DNA of 64,000 bases from NCBI RefSeq assembly GCF_900129615.1, contig NZ_FQWI01000003.1, positions 62,001 through 126,000 of the forward strand, written 5' to 3'. The notes below the pieces were generated by a model, which had not been told where the DNA came from, made no database searches, and saw nothing but the letters and a program-made list of their open reading frames with translations. The DNA is from Pectobacterium carotovorum. GTDB taxonomy: Bacteria; Pseudomonadota; Gammaproteobacteria; Enterobacterales; Enterobacteriaceae. The first letter of the stretch is position 1, and the number at the start of each line of letters is the position of its first letter. Shown piece by piece: positions 18,866 through 27,609 of this stretch. The position numbers and the translations under genes were made by a program.

Positions 18866-19624
18866 CTACTGCGCCTGATAATCGAACGTGGCTAAAAAGC
18901 GTTTTGTGCTTTGTCCTGCAAAGGCATCGGCGGGGAAGGCCCGAACCTGTTTGATGCTCTGTAAGCTGGCTTGCGCCGCCCGGTTAAGCAGCATGCTGCG
19001 TGCTTTGTTGCTGATGCCTGAATCGATAACTCGTCCTGTGCGATCGACTTCCAGCCAGACTTCAACGCGACCTTCGGGACGCTCAAGCGATGCCTGTCGC
19101 CCGGTCGGGTAGCGTTTGGTTTGTTCAAGCTGCGCGCGCAGCGCCTGCGCATAGCTGTTTTCCAGCGTGGCGACATTCACCGACGGTGCGGAAGGGGCTG
19201 CCGGTGTTGGGCGCTTGGCCGGGGCTTCCGGGCGTGGCGTAGTCAGCTTGGCGGGTGTGGGCGTCGGTTTAGGTTTGGTTTCCGCCTTGGGCTTAACCTC
19301 GGGTTTAGGCTTCGGCTTCACTTCCGGCTTAGGGGGAGTAACCGGCGGTGCTTCTATAATCGGATCGGGTTCATTAACCGGAATCGGCTCCGGCTCCGGC
19401 TCCGGCTCCGGTTCAGGTTGTGGCACAGGTTCCGGTTCTGGCTCTGGGAGCGGTTCGGGCTGGGGAATCGGCTCCGGTTCAGCCAGCGTGATCGCCATGA
19501 CCGTTTCGTCGTAGTGCTGCTGAACTTTCAGCGGCGGCTGTTGGCTGGCGAAGAACAGGCAGGTGGCAAACACCGGCAGCGGCAACCAACTGATGGCGTG
19601 GCGTGAGCGATAGAGCTGATACAT
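18866..19624 (-). CDS. tonB: TonB-family energy transducer
   Basis: 252 residues from ATG 19624, one base after the exbD stop. A single N-terminal membrane anchor (SWLPLPVFATCLFFA) is followed by a long periplasm-spanning PE/PK region (about residues 45-145, EP repeats then KP repeats) and a TonB C-terminal domain with RYPTGRQASLE and VEVWLEVDRTGRV. It should contact the receptor encoded next. It is distinct from the housekeeping tonB that one would expect elsewhere in the genome. Confidence 0.88.
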   Translation of the reverse strand: MYQLYRSRHAISWLPLPVFATCLFFASQQPPLKVQQHYDETVMAITLAEPEPIPQPEPLPEPEPEPVPQPEPEPEPEPEPIPVNEPDPIIEAPPVTPPKPEVKPKPKPEVKPKAETKPKPTPTPAKLTTPRPEAPAKRPTPAAPSAPSVNVATLENSYAQALRAQLEQTKRYPTGRQASLERPEGRVEVWLEVDRTGRVIDSGISNKARSMLLNRAAQASLQSIKQVRAFPADAFAGQSTKRFLATFDYQAQ

Positions 19625-19625
19625 G

Positions 19626-20030
19626 TCACAATTTCCGGGTAGCGATAGAAATGGACGAGAACCCACCCTGACGCAGGGTATCCATGACGGCTACCAGACG
19701 CTCAACCTCGACGCTTTTATCGCTGTTGATAATGATGGTGGTTTGCTGGTCTTGCTGCTGCTGTTGCAGCGTCGTCACGAGATCGCTCAGTGCCATCGGC
19801 TGTCCGTCCAGCTCAAGATGATCCTGTGCGCCAAGCGTGATGATCGCTTTTTTCTGCGGCTTAAGTTGTTGTGCGCTGCCTGCGGCGGGGAGCTGCGTTT
19901 TCAGACCTAGCGCGGGAATGACGTTCATGCTGATCAGCACAAAGAAGACCAGTAGGAACATCATCACATCGATCATGGGAACCAAATCGATGTGGGCTTT
20001 TTGCTTCTTTGGTTCGTTCCAGTTTCTCAT
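19626..20030 (-). CDS. exbD: ExbD/TolR-family proton channel subunit
   Basis: 134 residues. One membrane helix (residues about 15-38) with the conserved aspartate in LVPMIDVMMFLLVFF, then a periplasmic domain with the ITLGAQDHLELDG and TTIIINSDKSV stretches typical of ExbD. First gene of the operon; no clear Fur or Pho box is visible upstream. Confidence 0.9.
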   Translation of the reverse strand: MRNWNEPKKQKAHIDLVPMIDVMMFLLVFFVLISMNVIPALGLKTQLPAAGSAQQLKPQKKAIITLGAQDHLELDGQPMALSDLVTTLQQQQQDQQTTIIINSDKSVEVERLVAVMDTLRQGGFSSISIATRKL

Positions 20031-20339
20031 TACTCACTTCCCTACAGGCGCGAATGTCTGCATTTCTGAACAGGGCAATTCGCGTGGCGCCGAAACAAAG
20101 CAGCCAATATAGGTAGGGTTTGTTTAATTTTTTTTACATTTATGTGATTAATTTTTCATGTTGATACGTATTGGTGGTAATTTTTTGTCAAAAAATAAGT
20201 TTTTTTGATGTTTTTACATCATTTATAACAAAGGGGGGAATACCCTGAGAAAGGGGAGGGCACATGTGGTGGGCGCTAACTGAGAAAAATGAATGGCCAG
20301 TTGAATCACTGGCCGGAGAATTGTCTTTTAGCTGGAGCG
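20031..20339. other. Intergenic: promoter region of the Ton operon and mdtG terminator
   Basis: AT-rich from 20110 to 20230. I looked for Fur and Pho boxes upstream of exbD and found no convincing match on either strand. A stem-loop at 20295-20314 ends mdtG transcription. Confidence 0.5.
20295..20314 (-). terminator. Terminator after mdtG
   Basis: GGCCAGT-TGAATC-ACTGGCC stem-loop about 25 bases past the mdtG stop, followed leftward by CATTTTTCTCA, which gives U residues in the leftward transcript. Confidence 0.65.
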
Positions 20340-21533
20340 TTATCCTTTTCCGCGCGGTTTCCTGAAGGCGAAAAAGAGTTGGATCGTGTTGCACAGCACC
20401 AGACAGGCGGTGATGACGAATACCCAGCGGAAGCCCATCAGGGCGGAGACGCCGGAACCCACCAGCGGCCCGAGGACATTGCCCAGATACATGAATGACT
20501 GGTTATAGCCGAAGATACGGCCCGTCACCTGCTGACTGCTGTATTTGACCAACAGTGCCTGCACGGTTGGCATCAGTGCGCCATCGGCAAAGCCCAGCAG
20601 AAAGCGCAGTATGCCGAGCTGTGTAGGGCTTTGTACCATCGCCATGACCAGGAACAGCAGCACGCTGATCGCCAGTGCGGCGATCAGGATGCGATGTGCG
20701 CCGATTCGGTCACCTAAACGGCCAAGTCGCGGTGCGGATAACAGGGCGGACACGCCGGGAATGGCCGCAATCACGCCGCTGATAAAGGCAATGTTGTCCG
20801 TGCCGGGAGCCAGATCGCGGATGAACAGCGTCAGGATCGGGCTGATGGAGCCGTTCGCCATCTGGATCATCATCGTCGTAATGAACAGGCAGATGATGAG
20901 CGCCGGATACGGCAGCGAAGCGAAGACGGCTTTTCCGCTGAGCCGGTTCTCTTTGGTGACCTTAACCACGCTCTCTTTGATCGCGAAAAGCGTGATCAGG
21001 AAGCTGATAAACAACAGGCCACCGGTGATGAAAAAGACGATGCGTAGCCCGATATAGTCGGCCATAAAGCCGCCGAATAAGGGGCCGAGAATAACGCCAG
21101 CAATCTGCCCGGTCGATAGCATACCTAGTGCCCAGCCGCTTTTTTCACGCGGAACCTGTGAGGCAATCAGCGCCATCGCGTTGGGAATGTACCCGGAGGT
21201 CAGCCCCATGAGTGACCGCAGGATGAACAGTTGCCATACGTTGGTCGCCAGCCCCTGCAATGACATCACGATCGCCATGCCGAGTGCTGCGCGCAGCAGC
21301 ATGAGCTTTCGCCCTTTACGATCGGCGAGGCTTCCCCACAGTGGCGCAACGGCGGCTGAGATGAGAAAAGACGAACTGAAGATCAAACCGGACCACAGAC
21401 TCAGCGACTCGTGCGAGTGAACGCCAAGCTGCTCAATGTACAGCGGCAAGAAAGGTAATATCTGGCTCATGGCCAGCCCGGTGAAAAAACATCCCAGCCA
21501 GGCAGAGAAGAGGTTAAGTTTCCAGGTTTCCAT
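20340..21533 (-). CDS. mdtG: MdtG-like multidrug MFS exporter
   Basis: 397 residues, twelve predicted membrane segments. Strong similarity from memory to E. coli MdtG (YceE): [60 protein letters not shown] and [20 protein letters not shown]. MdtG confers resistance to fosfomycin and deoxycholate when overproduced. It has a weak ribosome binding site at the chosen ATG. Single-gene unit. Confidence 0.88.
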   Translation of the reverse strand: METWKLNLFSAWLGCFFTGLAMSQILPFLPLYIEQLGVHSHESLSLWSGLIFSSSFLISAAVAPLWGSLADRKGRKLMLLRAALGMAIVMSLQGLATNVWQLFILRSLMGLTSGYIPNAMALIASQVPREKSGWALGMLSTGQIAGVILGPLFGGFMADYIGLRIVFFITGGLLFISFLITLFAIKESVVKVTKENRLSGKAVFASLPYPALIICLFITTMMIQMANGSISPILTLFIRDLAPGTDNIAFISGVIAAIPGVSALLSAPRLGRLGDRIGAHRILIAALAISVLLFLVMAMVQSPTQLGILRFLLGFADGALMPTVQALLVKYSSQQVTGRIFGYNQSFMYLGNVLGPLVGSGVSALMGFRWVFVITACLVLCNTIQLFFAFRKPRGKG

Positions 21534-21778
21534 GGGGGTAGGAATGGGCCTTCATCAGCGAATAACCAATGGCGAAACCGTGGTGACTGCGCGTGAAAAA
21601 GTGTGCTAACCGACAGTGAATGGCGCTCAATTAATAACGGACAGTGACTAAAATTTCGTCTTTCATCATGAGCATAGCATAGCCAGCGGCGTATTGGTCG
21701 CTGATGGTAATGATTCGCAACAAAAGAAAATAATCGTGGGTAAGTGCGGACTGGGGAAAGTATCGGTGAATTTCATTG

Positions 21779-21794
21779 TGTGACTTACGTCACA
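21779..21794 (+). promoter_or_regulatory. Perfect CRP site upstream of the AzuC-like gene
   Basis: TGTGA-CTTACG-TCACA matches the CRP consensus exactly. A -10-like TACAAT is at 21823-21828, so the site is centred roughly 48 bases before the likely transcription start. It also lies 245 bases upstream of the divergent mdtG start. The 21534-21933 gap otherwise holds only promoter sequence. Confidence 0.8.
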
Positions 21795-21933
21795 AAAAAT
21801 GTGCTTTTTCTCAACAAGCGTGTACAATTCATCCCCATAAAGCGGGGCACTGCGCCATTAAGACAAGTCATCGCTAAAAAGTCATTCCATCGCTTAGTTA
21901 AACAATAAGTTAAGTAAAACCAAGGTGAAAAAA

Positions 21934-22011
21934 GTGCGTAACTTCTTTAAAAAAATGCTGGCGGCTTACCTGAATACCTATAAAGACGTGCCGCCCGGCG
22001 CACTGTTCTAA
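21934..22011 (+). CDS. azuC: AzuC-like small amphipathic membrane-associated protein
   Basis: 25 residues from GTG 21934, with AGGTGA five bases upstream; an in-frame GTG at 21925 would add three residues but lacks a site. The sequence begins VRNFFKKMLAAYLNTYK and ends DVPPGALF. E. coli AzuC (28 residues) has the same build: a basic amphipathic helix, then KDVPPG and a hydrophobic end. In E. coli the azuCR transcript is a dual-function RNA; AzuC associates with the membrane and glycerol-3-phosphate dehydrogenase GlpD. The short monocistronic transcript, upstream CRP site and immediate terminator support a similar gene. Too short for ordinary gene finders. Confidence 0.75.
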   Translation: MRNFFKKMLAAYLNTYKDVPPGALF

Positions 22012-22034
22012 GAGTCTGTGCTATGCATCGTATG

Positions 22035-22063
22035 AAACAGGCCGCCAATAGGGCGGCCTGTTT
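22035..22063 (+). terminator. Rho-independent terminator of the AzuC-like transcript
   Basis: AAACAGGCCGCC-AATAG-GGCGGCCTGTTT followed by ATTTG: a 12-bp GC-rich stem with a U-rich tail, 24 bases after the stop codon. With a start near 21835 the RNA would be about 230 bases. Confidence 0.9.
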
Positions 22064-22135
22064 ATTTGTGGGGCCGACTTATTTTGAGAATCAACATAAC
22101 GTGGTTCTGAGTCAGTTCCCCTTTCTGTCGTGATA

Positions 22136-24001
22136 TTACTTCGTGCTATAGACCGGAACGGCCGTCACTTCTGGCACGGCATCGGTCAGGTAAGCACCGG
22201 CTTCGCTGCTTCTGACTTCATTCTCATCAATAAAGCCATAGAACACGCCCTGCGACGCGGAAGCGCCACGAATTTCCGCATCGCCACGCATTTGCGCATT
22301 GCCTGACAGCACAATACCGCGCTCAAACGCACCCGGCCCCATGAAGACCGTGTGCAGTCGCGCGTTATCGCGTACCACGGTATTACCCTGTAGCACCGTC
22401 AGGCCGCTGACAACGGCGCGACCTTCCACCGTTCCGCTCAGAATCGTTGCACGATCTTCAATTCTGGCGTTATCTCTCACCGTCCCACCGATGACGCGAG
22501 CATAAGGCCCGACGTACGCCGTAGGGGCAACATTAGCTGAGTTAGATACCCAGCCGCCGCCGTTTGCGTGACGAGAACCGTTAGCGGTTGGATTCGGTGC
22601 ACCAGGCTGGCTGCCTTCCGGCCAGACGCCGGTGAAATCAGCCATCCACGGATAGCGGTAAAGGGAATAGTAAGCCTGATCCCACTTGATCTTCTGCATT
22701 TGCGACGGTGTACCCATGACCACCATGTAAATGCCGCGATCGTCCTGACGAATAGTGAAGTTTTTCACCGTGGCGGATGCACCGCGCTGCAATTCACTGT
22801 AGCGAGAAACGCCGTCCGAACCGATAGCAACAATACCCCAGCGCCAGTCAGAATTCGGCTGCGGCATGGTTGCCGGATCGTTTTTCAGCCCAGGTAAGCG
22901 GGTAATGGCCGATTTGCTCTGCACCATGCCACGGAATTTAACGGTGATTTTCGTCGCACCGCTTTCTGGGATAAGTTTGACGATGTTGTAGCCTAACTGC
23001 TGCGGAGCCTGATCGAACGGCACGGAGAAGCGGCGAAGGCTGGCGCTGGCACCGACAACCGGCTCAAGCGCAGTGGTTCTCAGCAAACGGTCAGCGTTAT
23101 TCTGGTTGGGTTGGACTGCACCATAGCTGCCGTAGGTTGAGCGGTAAAAGCGGCCACGGTCGAAACCGTCTGGATCGATGTAATCCCAGTTGACGTTGTG
23201 CATCGCCCAGTCGCCGAAGACATCGTTGAATTCAGACTGGCTCCAGCCCATGTTGGTGCGCAGAATAGACAGCGGATCGGCGGTAGACTGGCCGCTTTCG
23301 CCCCATTTCGGCGCTTTTGCCCACATATCGTTGATGACACCATAGCCAAAGCGGTTTTTCAGGTATTCCATAAACTGCCAGTTGCAGTAACGGTTACGTG
23401 TTGAACCCAGATAAATATGCGAGTAGTTGACCTGCATTTCCGAACAGTGTGCCGACGTACCGCGGAATTCATCCATCTGGTGCGTCATCCAGTTCGCGTG
23501 GGATTCCCAAATCCAGCCAACGTAGTTATCGCCCGAACTCTGGAAGCCGCCAGTTTGCCCTTGCAGCGCATGGGTAAATTCGTGCGCCAGCCCCCAGTTA
23601 TCTTTGAGTGACGCAGGGCCAATCCACATTCCCATGCTGCCACCACCCGCAATCCCGCCGCTAAGCCCAAAGGTCGGGTCGATGTGAATATTGGCTTTAT
23701 ATTTCACGGTCTGTTTGCAATAAGGCTCGGGGAACTGAATTTGTTTAATAAACTTATCCCAAATTTGTTCCAGTTTCTGCCCTGCGGCAACCGCATCATT
23801 GCGGTTAACGTCGTTATTATTCCAGCGGAAGGCAAAGTGCTCAGTCTGGTATTTCACGGAAGGCATATCGGTGATGGAATTATCCACCTGCCAGTTGCCC
23901 GCGACACAAGCCTCAGCGGCGTTTGCCGTATTGACCATCAATGCGCCGCTTAAAACGAGTAGACAGTTTAGTGGCGTGAGAAGTGTTTTTATTGTTGGCA
24001 T
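22136..24001 (-). CDS. svx: Svx/AvrXca-family secreted virulence protein
   Basis: 621 residues from ATG 24001 (AAGGA upstream). Signal peptide ends NAAEA near residue 30. HEFTH at 140-144 fits a zinc metallopeptidase site; the surrounding sequence (GGIAGGGSMGMWIGPASLKD, WIWESHANWMTHQMDEF) matches what I recall of Svx from P. atrosepticum and AvrXca from Xanthomonas. Svx is exported through the type II (Out) system and needed for full virulence. After about residue 480, repeats such as NARIEDRATILSGTVEGRAV form a hexapeptide left-handed beta-helix. Monocistronic. Confidence 0.88.
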   Translation of the reverse strand: MPTIKTLLTPLNCLLVLSGALMVNTANAAEACVAGNWQVDNSITDMPSVKYQTEHFAFRWNNNDVNRNDAVAAGQKLEQIWDKFIKQIQFPEPYCKQTVKYKANIHIDPTFGLSGGIAGGGSMGMWIGPASLKDNWGLAHEFTHALQGQTGGFQSSGDNYVGWIWESHANWMTHQMDEFRGTSAHCSEMQVNYSHIYLGSTRNRYCNWQFMEYLKNRFGYGVINDMWAKAPKWGESGQSTADPLSILRTNMGWSQSEFNDVFGDWAMHNVNWDYIDPDGFDRGRFYRSTYGSYGAVQPNQNNADRLLRTTALEPVVGASASLRRFSVPFDQAPQQLGYNIVKLIPESGATKITVKFRGMVQSKSAITRLPGLKNDPATMPQPNSDWRWGIVAIGSDGVSRYSELQRGASATVKNFTIRQDDRGIYMVVMGTPSQMQKIKWDQAYYSLYRYPWMADFTGVWPEGSQPGAPNPTANGSRHANGGGWVSNSANVAPTAYVGPYARVIGGTVRDNARIEDRATILSGTVEGRAVVSGLTVLQGNTVVRDNARLHTVFMGPGAFERGIVLSGNAQMRGDAEIRGASASQGVFYGFIDENEVRSSEAGAYLTDAVPEVTAVPVYSTK

Positions 24002-24100
24002 AAATCCTTTTCCTAGCATGAATATTGCTAATCAGCCTTATTATTTCACGAGGGTGAATCCTCGTAGATAGATAAGACCCATCCCAAGGCCATCATGGCC

Positions 24101-24225
24101 TATATCCGTCATACTTCAAGTTACCTGTACGTTGGCTTTACTCGCTCACCTCAGTCACTTACTGATGTAAGTTCCCGAGGATTCACTGCGTCGCCGCCTG
24201 CATGTAACTCGAATTATTTAGGATC
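24101..24225. repeat. ERIC element
   Basis: About 125 bases. Reverse complement contains the ERIC core pieces GTGAATCCTCGGGAACTTAC and AGTAAGTGACTGAGGTGAGC, with ends CGTCATACTTCAAGTTACC and AACTCGAATTATTTAGGATC. It lies between svx (start 24001) and the NCS1 permease terminator. Confidence 0.92.
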
Positions 24226-24248
24226 TATTTTGCTTAAGTAAAAAATAC

Positions 24249-24270
24249 CGGCCTCTGTAAGAAGAGGCCG
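24249..24270 (-). terminator. Terminator after the NCS1 permease
   Basis: CGGCCTCT / AGAGGCCG stem with a short loop; leftward it is followed by TATTTTT, a U-tract. It is 36 bases past the permease stop. Confidence 0.85.
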
Positions 24271-24306
24271 ATTGGATTATAGATTAATTTTATCTTGTTA
24301 CCTATT

Positions 24307-25623
24307 TCATTTTAATTTTTGGTTATGTTCTAGTTTCCTAAAATAAGCATGGTTATTGATGTAATGCTGTATTATCAAATAAAGCAGGCTGGCGGCCAGT
24401 AACGAATTAAATGCCGGCACGCCCCACTCAAAGGCTAATCCGACGATGGCACCGACAGTGCTGGCGATAATAGCCGGCCAGCCAATCAGCGGTGTTTGTG
24501 CGCTGTCGGGTAATTGGCCTTCGGCACGGCTGGTTTCGAGCAATGTCTTGTGGGTGCGCAAAATATAATAATCAACCAGCATCACCCCGATAATCGGTGG
24601 GAACAGCACGCCTAATAGCGTCAGGAAATCAATAAAGCGGTCCAGAATACCCGCTACCGAAAGCAGTGTGCCGATGACGCCAATGACCAGCGTGATCGAG
24701 ACATAGCGTAATTTCTTCCCCGTGACGCCTTCTATCGCATTGGCGATTCCTAAAGAGGAGGAATAAAGATTGATATCGTTCACCCTCAGTGTCGAAAATA
24801 TCACGGCAATCAGCCCGATGCCGCCCGTCGCCTGAGACATGATCGTCACAACGTCTGCGGTATTGAGCGCACGGGCAATAATGATGGCGAGGCCATTCAC
24901 CATAAATTCCCCGATGATAATCGACAGCATCGTCATCCAGAAAACATGTTTTCCTTTTTGGGAATAGCGCGTCATATCGGGCGTAATCAAACTCGCGACG
25001 ATACAGCCGCCTACGACCATCGTCGCGCCAGCGCTAATGGAAATGGCTTCACCGTTAGGTGCGGAGGCGATCAGTTCAGCAATATTGTGGCCGGAGAGCG
25101 TCATGATCGAGATATAGCCGACGACGATGACAAACATCGGCACGGCGATTTTGGCCGTAAAGCGTAACGCCCTGAAACCAAAGGCAACCAGCAGCGTTAG
25201 CGCAATACCGGACAGCGCAGCAGACCAGCCAAAACCGAGCTTATCCGCCATCGCAAAGTTGAGCGCCTTGGCGAATACGGCGTTCTGGACGCCGAACCAG
25301 CCGATGAGGCTAACGGCGATCACCAGCCCAATCAGGACGGAACCAATACGGCCAAAGCCGCACCAGCGTGCGAGCAGGCTGCCCGACATGCCTTCTTTCA
25401 TACCCGCATAGCCCAGCCCCACGGTCACCACGCCAAAAATGGCGCTGCCAATAAAGATGGCGAGGAATGCCTGGCCCAGCGTCATGGAATGGCCGAGCAC
25501 CGCACCTAACATAAACTGGTCTAGCGCGGTTAACATGCCGATGTGCACTAATGCCACATTTAAAAAAGGCAGCCGGACACTCAGCGGAACGCGGCTGACT
25601 GGGTAGTCATCTATTTTTTCCAT
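24307..25623 (-). CDS. NCS1-family purine/cytosine permease
   Basis: 438 residues with about twelve membrane segments. The N-terminus (VSRVPLSVRLPFLNVALVHIG) and the segment GYAGMKEGMSGSLLARWCGFG are typical of CodB-like cytosine/purine permeases; VGQNAV-type residues appear in WFGVQNAVFAKALNFA. No deaminase or other pathway gene adjoins it. The LuxR-type regulator gene lies 14 bases upstream in the same direction, so regulator and permease form one transcript. Confidence 0.85.
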   Translation of the reverse strand: MEKIDDYPVSRVPLSVRLPFLNVALVHIGMLTALDQFMLGAVLGHSMTLGQAFLAIFIGSAIFGVVTVGLGYAGMKEGMSGSLLARWCGFGRIGSVLIGLVIAVSLIGWFGVQNAVFAKALNFAMADKLGFGWSAALSGIALTLLVAFGFRALRFTAKIAVPMFVIVVGYISIMTLSGHNIAELIASAPNGEAISISAGATMVVGGCIVASLITPDMTRYSQKGKHVFWMTMLSIIIGEFMVNGLAIIIARALNTADVVTIMSQATGGIGLIAVIFSTLRVNDINLYSSSLGIANAIEGVTGKKLRYVSITLVIGVIGTLLSVAGILDRFIDFLTLLGVLFPPIIGVMLVDYYILRTHKTLLETSRAEGQLPDSAQTPLIGWPAIIASTVGAIVGLAFEWGVPAFNSLLAASLLYLIIQHYINNHAYFRKLEHNQKLK

Positions 25624-25637
25624 GTAGATAGGTTCTC

Positions 25638-26327
25638 TTATATAAATTGAATGCCTTTCTCGATGAGAGAGTTAGGAATATAACCATCGATTCCAAGATG
25701 GCGACAAAATTCTTCAAATTGAGGTAACGAATGTACCTCTGCCTTTTGATACATGTTATATATTCTGTTCTCGATTGTTTTTGGTGATATGTTCATTTTT
25801 CTGGCTATTTCTTTATTTGGTAAACGTTGTAGTATCAAGAAGATAATATCCAGTTCTGATTGGGTGAAAATACTGGTTGTTAATTCGGTTTGTAACGTGG
25901 TCGGCTTCTTTTGGTCTATATAGATGAGCGGAGACCGCGTATCCAGAGGCCTGGCATTCCACATCGTACCAATGCAAAGCTTATTTTCATCAAAAATTGG
26001 GATCTTTTCACTGACGAAGGGCGTCAGTGTTTTCTTTCCATACCAATAGTGTGTTTCTATAACCGTGACTCTCTGTTCACTATTTTCTGTTAGTCTATCG
26101 TGTTCTTTTAAATCGTCAGAAAGTTCCGCCCAACTGGCAGGAAATTCATCATCTAGTCGTCCTTCAATATCAAAGCGCATTGGCGTATTGGTATAAAGGT
26201 AAGCGGCTTTATTCATGTAAACATGGCGTGATGATAAATCTTTAATACCCCATGGTTCATTTAAACATTCCATCATAATAATCAAATTACGAATATAATC
26301 AGTCATGTTTGCTTGTGATGATGGCAT
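25638..26327 (-). CDS. PAS-LuxR transcriptional regulator
   Basis: 229 residues; GGAGG six bases before ATG 26327. Residues about 15-130 look like a PAS sensor (LNEPWGIKDLSSRHVYMNKA, then IPIFDENKLCIGTMWNAR). The C-terminal LuxR helix-turn-helix is LPNKEIARKMNISPKTIENR at about 165-185. There is no phosphoacceptor receiver domain. It probably senses a ligand directly and controls the permease encoded immediately downstream. Confidence 0.8.
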   Translation of the reverse strand: MPSSQANMTDYIRNLIIMMECLNEPWGIKDLSSRHVYMNKAAYLYTNTPMRFDIEGRLDDEFPASWAELSDDLKEHDRLTENSEQRVTVIETHYWYGKKTLTPFVSEKIPIFDENKLCIGTMWNARPLDTRSPLIYIDQKKPTTLQTELTTSIFTQSELDIIFLILQRLPNKEIARKMNISPKTIENRIYNMYQKAEVHSLPQFEEFCRHLGIDGYIPNSLIEKGIQFI

Positions 26328-26356
26328 CCTGCCCTCCTTAATAGGCCGGAATTAAT

Positions 26357-26770
26357 TCAGCGGATCAATTTAGCTAAATAATGTCGAGTATGCTTGTGCG
26401 CATATCCCGGTAGGTTCCCATATTCTTTGTAGCCCAACTTTTCGTAAAACCCTTTAGCCTGAAATCCGAATGTATCCACATAAGCCAGATGGCAACCACG
26501 CTTTAATGCTTCTTTTTCAGCAGCCTGCATGAGTTGGCGGCCAAGTCCACTTTTACGATATTTCTCGCTGACCCAAAGATATTGAACTTCTAATGCACCC
26601 CACCAGGTTCTGGAGATTAACCCTGCGATAATATTATTTTCATCGTCTTTGAAATTTAAAAAGAGAGGGAAAATATCAACAGTTTCGTACTGTTCATTGT
26701 GTTTCCAAAGGCTTGCTATTACAAATTCTTCTTCATCCGAATCTGGTGTGTTAGTAATATGTAGATTCAT
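26357..26770 (-). CDS. GNAT-family N-acetyltransferase
   Basis: 137 residues. The acetyl-CoA binding segment is YLWVSEKYRKSGLGRQLMQA (motif A, R-x-x-G-x-G/L variant), followed by KRGCHLAYVDTFGFQAKGFY and YEKLGYKEYG at the end, the usual GNAT layout. The substrate is unknown. It is AT-rich relative to its neighbours and ends 29 bases before the PAS-LuxR gene. Confidence 0.82.
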   Translation of the reverse strand: MNLHITNTPDSDEEEFVIASLWKHNEQYETVDIFPLFLNFKDDENNIIAGLISRTWWGALEVQYLWVSEKYRKSGLGRQLMQAAEKEALKRGCHLAYVDTFGFQAKGFYEKLGYKEYGNLPGYAHKHTRHYLAKLIR

Positions 26771-27342
26771 TACAATAAAACCTCATTATTAGCACGCTAA
26801 ATTATACTTCCAATGTGAATGCTTCTTTATCATATCAAATGTATTTAGGCAAGAGTGAATTTCACTCGTTCTTAGGTGGCTATATTACTCTATGATAAAC
26901 AGCATAATCTGATAGGCATTGATTGTATTTTGATGACAATCAGAAAGTAAGCACGTATTTGCCTCACCAGGGAAAATACCAGATTATTTATAATAAAAAT
27001 GTATGTTGTATCAAAAATATGTTTTTCATGAATGCGTTAATTTTTTATAATTTTTTTGAAATTGGATGCCGACTAAAACGAGAGAGAGCGTGATAAATCT
27101 GATCTAATCCTGAATTGGCGGCTTCCAGACATTTACCTTCACTGCTCAAATATCACCCCTTTTCCAGTCACGGGTTTATCCCACGCTGATTATCCAGAAT
27201 CCTAAAGATTACCATGACTTCCGCTGTTGTGAGCGCCTGTACCTTGTGCGCTAATAGCAATTTTCGAGCTAAATTGTAGGAAGACGTTAAGATCATCAGC
27301 CTGCAATCTCTTCCCCCACGGGTTGCAGACGCAAAAAATAAA
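26771..27342. other. Intergenic with effector-gene remnant
   Basis: AT-rich and without open frames of note. At 27104-27196 it holds a decayed piece of an effector gene. Just beyond, around 27197-27230, a short stretch resembles sequence at 29681-29715 (AGAATCCTAAAG, then ATGACT and GTTGTG-like bases), the region upstream of effector copy 2. Confidence 0.5.
27104..27196 (-). pseudogene. Fragment of a third PAAR/pyocin effector gene
   Basis: About 90 bases align with the region of effector copies 1 and 2 that encodes the segment before the nuclease domain (CTAATCCTGAATTGGCGG, TTCCAG, ATTTACCTTCACTGCTCAA, GGGTTTATCCCACGCTGATT). Several substitutions and small insertions or deletions break the frame. 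It is in the same orientation as copy 2, about 150 bases beyond that copy's immunity gene. Confidence 0.75.
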
Positions 27343-27609
27343 TCACTTCGAGTCTTTGAATAATGGAAGGCCTTGGGATTTCCGCCAACGTTTTACAAAT
27401 TTAACAATCTCTTCAGGGGTCCCATCATTGTCATCCTCTGGATAATAAATAACACCATTACCATCTGGATGCCCCACTAGTTTTTCAAAATGGCTAACCC
27501 ATTTATGATGTTCTTCCTCGGAAGAAGAATTCACTTCAACAATATCTCTAACAAATTGAAGGAAATCCTTTTCAGTATAATCATTTAGCGTGAACTTTAT
27601 TATTGTCAT
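27343..27609 (-). CDS. Colicin/pyocin DNase immunity protein, second type
   Basis: 88 residues, Im-family: FTLNDYTEKDFLQFVRDIV, SSEEEHHKWVSHFEKL, HPDGNGVIYYPEDDNDGTP, and KRWRKSQGLPLFKDSK at the end. ATG 27609 overlaps the effector stop (ATGA), so the two are coupled. Only about half of the residues match the immunity protein at 4273, apart from the shared last 16 or so; the specificity helix clearly differs. It should protect against the nuclease tail of copy 2 and probably not copy 1. Confidence 0.9.
   Translation of the reverse strand: MTIIKFTLNDYTEKDFLQFVRDIVEVNSSSEEEHHKWVSHFEKLVGHPDGNGVIYYPEDDNDGTPEEIVKFVKRWRKSQGLPLFKDSK

Noticed and set aside
19121..19606. Long rightward frames rich in Gly/Ser/Arg opposite tonB
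   Set aside because: They are antisense images of the Pro/Glu/Lys repeat region of TonB, whose biased codons suppress stops.
20031..20339. Pho or Fur box upstream of the Ton operon
   Set aside because: I searched both strands for CTGTCAT-type repeats and NATWAT repeats; only poor partial matches were found, so I make no claim about the regulator.
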